DNA from: Erysipelotrichia bacterium
Lineage (GTDB): Bacteria > Bacillota_I > Bacilli_A > RFN20 > CAG-826
Assembly (NCBI GenBank): GCA_012971835.1
Contig: JAAZFR010000099.1
Location: forward strand, 1-11,025
Direction of reading: 5' to 3'
DNA: 11,025 nucleotides
Of this stretch, positions 7,232 to 11,025 are shown in pieces (the first letter of the stretch is position 1; each line of letters opens with the position of its first letter). A model generated the notes under the pieces. It was not told the DNA's origin and made no database searches. It was given only the letters and a program-made list of their open reading frames with translations. A program made the translations under genes and the position numbers.

Positions 7232-8127
7232 TGAAACTCAAAAGAACAATTTCCAACATTTTCGTCTATTTCATTCTTGGCGTCATGTCGGTTATTTGGC
7301 TCGCCCCGATTGTGTGGCTCATTCTCCAATCTTTCTCAGGAGAACCCGGTTACAACTCTTTGTACCGGTTTGTTCCATTATCTTTCTCGCTTGATAATTA
7401 CACGTCACTATTTTCTACAGTCGGTTTCTCGCACCTATTTACCGGCAGTGCCCCGGTTGGAACGATTAACTACTCTGATTATTATGCGGTTTGGTTTTTC
7501 AACACTCTCGTCGTCAGTCTTGTCACTTGTATCGTTTCAACGATACTTGTCTTGTGCACAAGCTATGCTTTTTCAAGACTTCGTTTCAAAGCCCGTCAGC
7601 CGATGATGAAGTTTATTCTCGTTTTGGGTATGTTTCCAGGCTTTCTTTCGATGATTATTTTGTATCAAGTTCTGGCTTTGGTCGGTCTTAAACAATCGCT
7701 GGTCGGCTTAATTCTTTGTTATGTCGGCGGCGCCGGTATGGGTTACTTCATTTCGAAAGGCTTCTTTGATACGATTTCGCGTTCGATTGACGAAGCGGCG
7801 ATGATTGATGGTGCGAGCCGTTTCCAAATCTTTTACATGATTATCATGCCGCTTGCTAAGCCAATCGTCGTTTATACGATTTTAACGGCCTTTATGGGTC
7901 CATGGGGTGATTATATTCTCTCGAGCTATATTCTCGGTGATGCGATGCAAAATTACACTGTATCGGTTGGGTTGTACAAAATGATACAGCAACAGCAAGA
8001 CATGGCTCTTTATTGGAAGCAATTTTGCGCCGGTAGCGTCCTAGTCGCTTTACCGATTTCGCTGCTTTTCATCTTTATGCAGAAGTTTTATGTCAGTGGC
8101 ATTACCGGAGGCGCAGTTAAGGGTTAA
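7231..8127 (+). CDS. malG: Maltodextrin ABC transporter permease MalG
   Basis: This is the second membrane subunit, 298 residues, and pairs with MalF. GGAGG at 7216-7220 precedes the ATG by 10 nt, inside the end of malF; the TAATG overlap suggests coupled translation. Six hydrophobic helices are visible (about 10-33, 88-112, 125-148, 153-176, 211-230 and 266-285). The EAA loop that contacts the ATPase is complete: E188-A-A, G194, I204 and MP at 206-207. The C terminus ITGGAVKG matches the characteristic MalG ending TxGAVKG, which in the maltose transporter family reaches towards the substrate site. Length is normal for the family. Confidence 0.95.
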   Translation: MKLKRTISNIFVYFILGVMSVIWLAPIVWLILQSFSGEPGYNSLYRFVPLSFSLDNYTSLFSTVGFSHLFTGSAPVGTINYSDYYAVWFFNTLVVSLVTCIVSTILVLCTSYAFSRLRFKARQPMMKFILVLGMFPGFLSMIILYQVLALVGLKQSLVGLILCYVGGAGMGYFISKGFFDTISRSIDEAAMIDGASRFQIFYMIIMPLAKPIVVYTILTAFMGPWGDYILSSYILGDAMQNYTVSVGLYKMIQQQQDMALYWKQFCAGSVLVALPISLLFIFMQKFYVSGITGGAVKG

Positions 8128-9686
8128 TGAGAAACAAATTATCTTATTTAATCGCCATTCTTCCGCTTTGCTTCGCAGCCTCATCATGCGATCAGACTTC
8201 GTCATTTTATGAATTTGACGAGACGGTCACGAATGAAAACGGCTCAGCATATTATGAAATTTTCGTTCGTTCATTTTATGATACCGACAATAATGGTCTT
8301 GGCGATTTACAAGGTGTCAAAGAAAAACTTCCTTATCTTGCCGAACTTGGCGTCAAGGGTATTTGGCTTATGCCGATTCATCCTAGCGATACTTATCATA
8401 AATATGATGTCAAAGACTATGTGGGCATTGATAGCGAGTATGGAACACTTGATGACTTTGATGATTTGATTACTGAAGCAAATCAACATCACATCGATAT
8501 CATTATTGATTTGGTCATTAACCATTCAAGCGTCAATCATCCCTGGTTTATCGAGGCTCAAAATCAAAAGCGCAATAACGCTTGTTCGGCTCTTGATAGC
8601 AAATGTCGCTATTATAACTGGTCGGACGCTCCGCAAGAAGGTTACCGCTGGTCAAGTTTAGCTAATAGTCATTACGAGGGACGCTTTGATTCTTCAATGC
8701 CTGATTTGAATCTTGATAACGAATATGTTGTCAGTGAATTTGAAGATATCGTCGACTTCTGGCTTAATCGCGGCGTGAAAGGTTTTCGCCTTGATGCCGT
8801 CACGAGTTTTTACACCGATTGTATGGCAAAAAACGTGCAATTTCTAGCAAATTTTAATAATTATGTTAAATCCGTGGAACCAGACGCTTTCATTATCGGC
8901 GAGGCTTGGGAAAATCTAACTAGCATTTTATATCAGTATGCGAGCTCCGGAATGCACTTCTTTAATTTTCCGCTTTCAGAGACTAACAACAAAGGTATCG
9001 CTCATTCGGTTATGCAAATGAATGGTTATGATTTTTCAAGAACTCTAGTTAATAGTGAAGTGCAAATCAAGCAAGCCTCGCAAACCTCAAAAAACGCTTT
9101 GATTATTTCTAACCATGACATGGATCGTTCGGCGGGTTATTTAGCAGACGAAAAGGCTAAACTCGCCGCGAGTGCTTACCTTCTTTCGCCCGGTCATCCT
9201 TTTATTTACTATGGCGAAGAAATAGGACTTAGAGGCAGTCGCGGCGGAGCCACTACCGATGCGAACCGCCGTTTGCCGATGATATGGGATAAAAATGATA
9301 ATGATGGATTGTGCGATAATCCTCCTGGCACGACGTATGACCAAACATTACAAGTTGAAAACGGAGTGTATGACAATTTAAAAATTGGTGACTCTCTTAC
9401 CAACCATTATAAGAAAGTACTTAACGTACGTAATAAATATGGAATTATCCATGACGGACTATATAACTATGTTGATACCGGAAATGCTAAAATTGCCAGT
9501 TTTGAAATAACTAAGAGCGCAGAGACACTTTACTTGCTTCATAATTTTTCGAATGAAGTGCAGATAATCGAACTTGAAGTTAGCGGTCTTAATATCATTG
9601 AAGCCATTAATGTGGTGGGTATTAACCCATCTTTAGATGGACAAACCTTATCTCTTGCGCCGTTTAGTAGCGTTATTATTCAATAA
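8127..9686 (+). CDS. Surface alpha-amylase / neopullulanase-like lipoprotein (GH13_36-like)
   Basis: This 519-residue secreted, membrane-anchored endo-acting GH13 enzyme should cut starch-like glucans into transportable maltodextrins. The type II signal peptide has a hydrophobic core (7-18) and Cys21 after ASS. The catalytic barrel includes DTDNNGLGD (52-60), PSDTYHKYDVKDY (86-98), region I DLVINH (128-133), nucleophile Asp223 in GFRLDAV, acid/base Glu259 in IGEAWE, and Asp331 in SNHDMD. Region V reads MPDLN (191-195), the signature of the GH13_36 intermediary group between oligo-1,6-glucosidases and neopullulanases, so activity on pullulan or cyclodextrin is possible. A C-terminal beta domain closes the protein and no separate starch-binding module is seen. 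Its ATG overlaps the malG stop by one base and lacks a well-spaced ribosome binding site (GGAGG is 15 nt away), so translation probably depends on coupling to malG. Confidence 0.92.
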   Translation: MRNKLSYLIAILPLCFAASSCDQTSSFYEFDETVTNENGSAYYEIFVRSFYDTDNNGLGDLQGVKEKLPYLAELGVKGIWLMPIHPSDTYHKYDVKDYVGIDSEYGTLDDFDDLITEANQHHIDIIIDLVINHSSVNHPWFIEAQNQKRNNACSALDSKCRYYNWSDAPQEGYRWSSLANSHYEGRFDSSMPDLNLDNEYVVSEFEDIVDFWLNRGVKGFRLDAVTSFYTDCMAKNVQFLANFNNYVKSVEPDAFIIGEAWENLTSILYQYASSGMHFFNFPLSETNNKGIAHSVMQMNGYDFSRTLVNSEVQIKQASQTSKNALIISNHDMDRSAGYLADEKAKLAASAYLLSPGHPFIYYGEEIGLRGSRGGATTDANRRLPMIWDKNDNDGLCDNPPGTTYDQTLQVENGVYDNLKIGDSLTNHYKKVLNVRNKYGIIHDGLYNYVDTGNAKIASFEITKSAETLYLLHNFSNEVQIIELEVSGLNIIEAINVVGINPSLDGQTLSLAPFSSVIIQ

Positions 9687-9718
9687 CACTATAAAATAAA
9701 AATTGAGGAGCAATCATT

Positions 9719-11025
9719 ATGAAAAAGAAAAGAATCTTCGCCTTGTTGGCCGCCGCGTTATTTGTGATGTCGGCGTGCGACAATATTGATCCTTCGGATA
9801 CGTCCGGCAATGGCTCTGGTGGTGAAAGTACATCGGAAACAACAACGGACACGGTGCCCGAAGACATTATTATTCCTGACGATATCACTATTCGCTATCA
9901 CCAAGATGATGGAGCTTACGCGAAGCTCCGCTATTGGATTTGGGCCGGTGGCAAAGCCGGGGTTGAATTAGCTCCTGATGGTATTGATGACTTTGGCATG
10001 TATATTACCTTGCATCCCAAAGCTGATTTTCCACCTCACACAGCCTTTAATTTTATAATTAAAGAGCAAAGCACATGGGAAGGTCAATCAACCGATACCG
10101 AAATTAAATACGAAGACTATCCGCCGACGCTTGTGGGCGATAAAAACGTCTTGGAAGTTTGGTCGATTCCAGGTGCGGGAGGCATGATTGAATTTTATAC
10201 ACAACGTTCCGATGCCGAAGGCGATCGCATTCATGAAACCTATTTAAATACCGATTGGGAATCAATTCATGTCATCGGCACCGGTCTTGTTCCGGAACAA
10301 GCGATTGTTTCTAATTATGTTTTGTTTGGATTTACGGCTGAATATTTTAATACTGAAAAAATCTTGCAGCCTGGTATTCGTAATAATTACCGGATTAAAT
10401 CAGAAAATCCGAATGCCGCGGTATTTGATATCTCCTTGCCTTCTGTCGCTCAGCCATATATTTCTTATTATGTCGAAGCGACCTTTGCCAGTGCTCCCAG
10501 TAAAGTTCGTGGTCGCAATGTTTCTTTCGAAAAAATATATGATACGCAGTTATTTAAAAATGAATACACTTATACAGGCGATGATTTAGGACCGAATTAT
10601 ACTCCTGAATACACAGAATTTAAGTTATGGGCGCCAACGGCGACCAAAGTCATTCTAAAACAATACTATACTGGCACCCCTTCGACGATGTTTGAAGTGC
10701 ATACACCTCAAGCTGACTGGTTTAAAGGTTATGACATGGTCATGCAAGCTAAGGGCATTTGGTATATTAAAGTCTTAGGTAATTTACATGGCGCCTATTA
10801 TAACTACAGTGTCACAAACTCAATGGGCGTTAACGAAATTGTTGATCCTTACGTTAAAGCCGCCGGTGTCAACGGCATGCGCGGCATGGTCGTTGATTTT
10901 GATCACGAAAGTGTCATACCTGAAGGTTGGAACGACATTCCTGATGTCTGGGACGGCGACGAAGTTTACGATATCGAGCAACCGACGGATTTGACTGTTT
11001 ACGAAGTGCATATCCGTGATTTGAC
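9719..11025 (+). CDS. pulA: Type I pullulanase lipoprotein, 5' part only
   Basis: The frame opens at ATG 9719, with GAGGAG (9705-9710) 8 nt upstream, and stays open for 435 codons to the window edge, so the catalytic domain is missing. The protein should cleave alpha-1,6 branches in pullulan, amylopectin or glycogen at the cell surface. A lipoprotein signal ends FVMSAC (Cys20), then comes a Ser/Thr/Gly/Asp-rich linker (21-50). A CBM41 pullulanase carbohydrate-binding domain covers about 55-150 (ITIRYHQDDGAY, YWIWAGG, DDFGMY, EVWSI). A region at about 160-290 is a probable beta-sandwich I cannot name firmly. A CBM48/E-set domain begins FKLWAPTATKV (301-311) and contains GAYYNYSV and VDPYVKAAGVNG (375-386). 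The catalytic domain begins with LTVYEVHIRDL (425-435). The diagnostic YNWGY motif lies beyond the window. It is 32 nt downstream of the amylase and likely in the same operon. Confidence 0.9.
   Translation, partial: MKKKRIFALLAAALFVMSACDNIDPSDTSGNGSGGESTSETTTDTVPEDIIIPDDITIRYHQDDGAYAKLRYWIWAGGKAGVELAPDGIDDFGMYITLHPKADFPPHTAFNFIIKEQSTWEGQSTDTEIKYEDYPPTLVGDKNVLEVWSIPGAGGMIEFYTQRSDAEGDRIHETYLNTDWESIHVIGTGLVPEQAIVSNYVLFGFTAEYFNTEKILQPGIRNNYRIKSENPNAAVFDISLPSVAQPYISYYVEATFASAPSKVRGRNVSFEKIYDTQLFKNEYTYTGDDLGPNYTPEYTEFKLWAPTATKVILKQYYTGTPSTMFEVHTPQADWFKGYDMVMQAKGIWYIKVLGNLHGAYYNYSVTNSMGVNEIVDPYVKAAGVNGMRGMVVDFDHESVIPEGWNDIPDVWDGDEVYDIEQPTDLTVYEVHIRDL

Noticed and set aside
9786..10994. Small plus-strand open frames at 9786-9971, 10269-10589 and 10788-10994
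   Set aside because: They lie in other frames within the long pullulanase frame, which has clear domains and a good start; their peptides show no recognisable features.
1..11025. Alternative genetic code with TGA read as Trp, as in Mycoplasma
   Set aside because: All genes are full length with Trp encoded by TGG and no in-frame TGA; the absence of TGA stops in seven genes is too small a sample to mean more.

Overview
The window holds one continuous plus-strand locus for taking up and breaking down maltodextrin, starch or glycogen in a low-GC, single-membrane (Gram-positive type) bacterium. Intergenic DNA is AT-rich, ribosome binding sites are strong GGAGG types, and all three extracytoplasmic proteins carry lipoprotein signal peptides. 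Together with the CUT1 ABC genes and a formate/nitrite channel, this suggests a fermentative member of the Bacilli, perhaps one of the uncultured Mollicutes-related or Erysipelotrichia-like gut lineages. That placement is inference. All genes read through in the standard code with TGG for Trp, so TGA is not Trp here. The seven visible stops are six TAA and one TAG.

Layout: (1) 1-335, the C-terminal end of a formate/nitrite transporter family channel. (2) 387-2096, a cytoplasmic GH13 alpha-glucosidase. (3) 2182-3453, a MalK/MsmK-type ABC ATPase with a GTG start and a long charged insert in its regulatory domain, followed by a clear intrinsic terminator. (4) 3509-3694, a regulatory region with a 12-bp perfect palindrome and two consensus -10 boxes. 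(5) 3695-4912, the maltodextrin-binding lipoprotein MalE, followed by a hairpin/T-tract attenuator. (6) 4982-7231, an unusually long MalF permease with a roughly 240-residue insert. (7) 7231-8127, MalG. (8) 8127-9686, a surface GH13_36-like alpha-amylase lipoprotein. (9) 9719 to the edge, the N-terminal part of a type I pullulanase lipoprotein with CBM41 and CBM48 modules.

Inferred working model: pullulanase debranches and the amylase cuts alpha-glucan at the outer face of the membrane. MalE captures the maltodextrins, MalFG plus the ATPase import them, and the cytoplasmic alpha-glucosidase releases glucose. No regulator gene, maltose phosphorylase or glucanotransferase lies in the window. 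No RNA genes, CRISPR arrays, insertion sequences or attachment sites were seen. The pathway is well known; the least ordinary parts are the MalF insert, the ATPase insert and the palindrome upstream of malE. No gap between genes exceeds about 240 bases.
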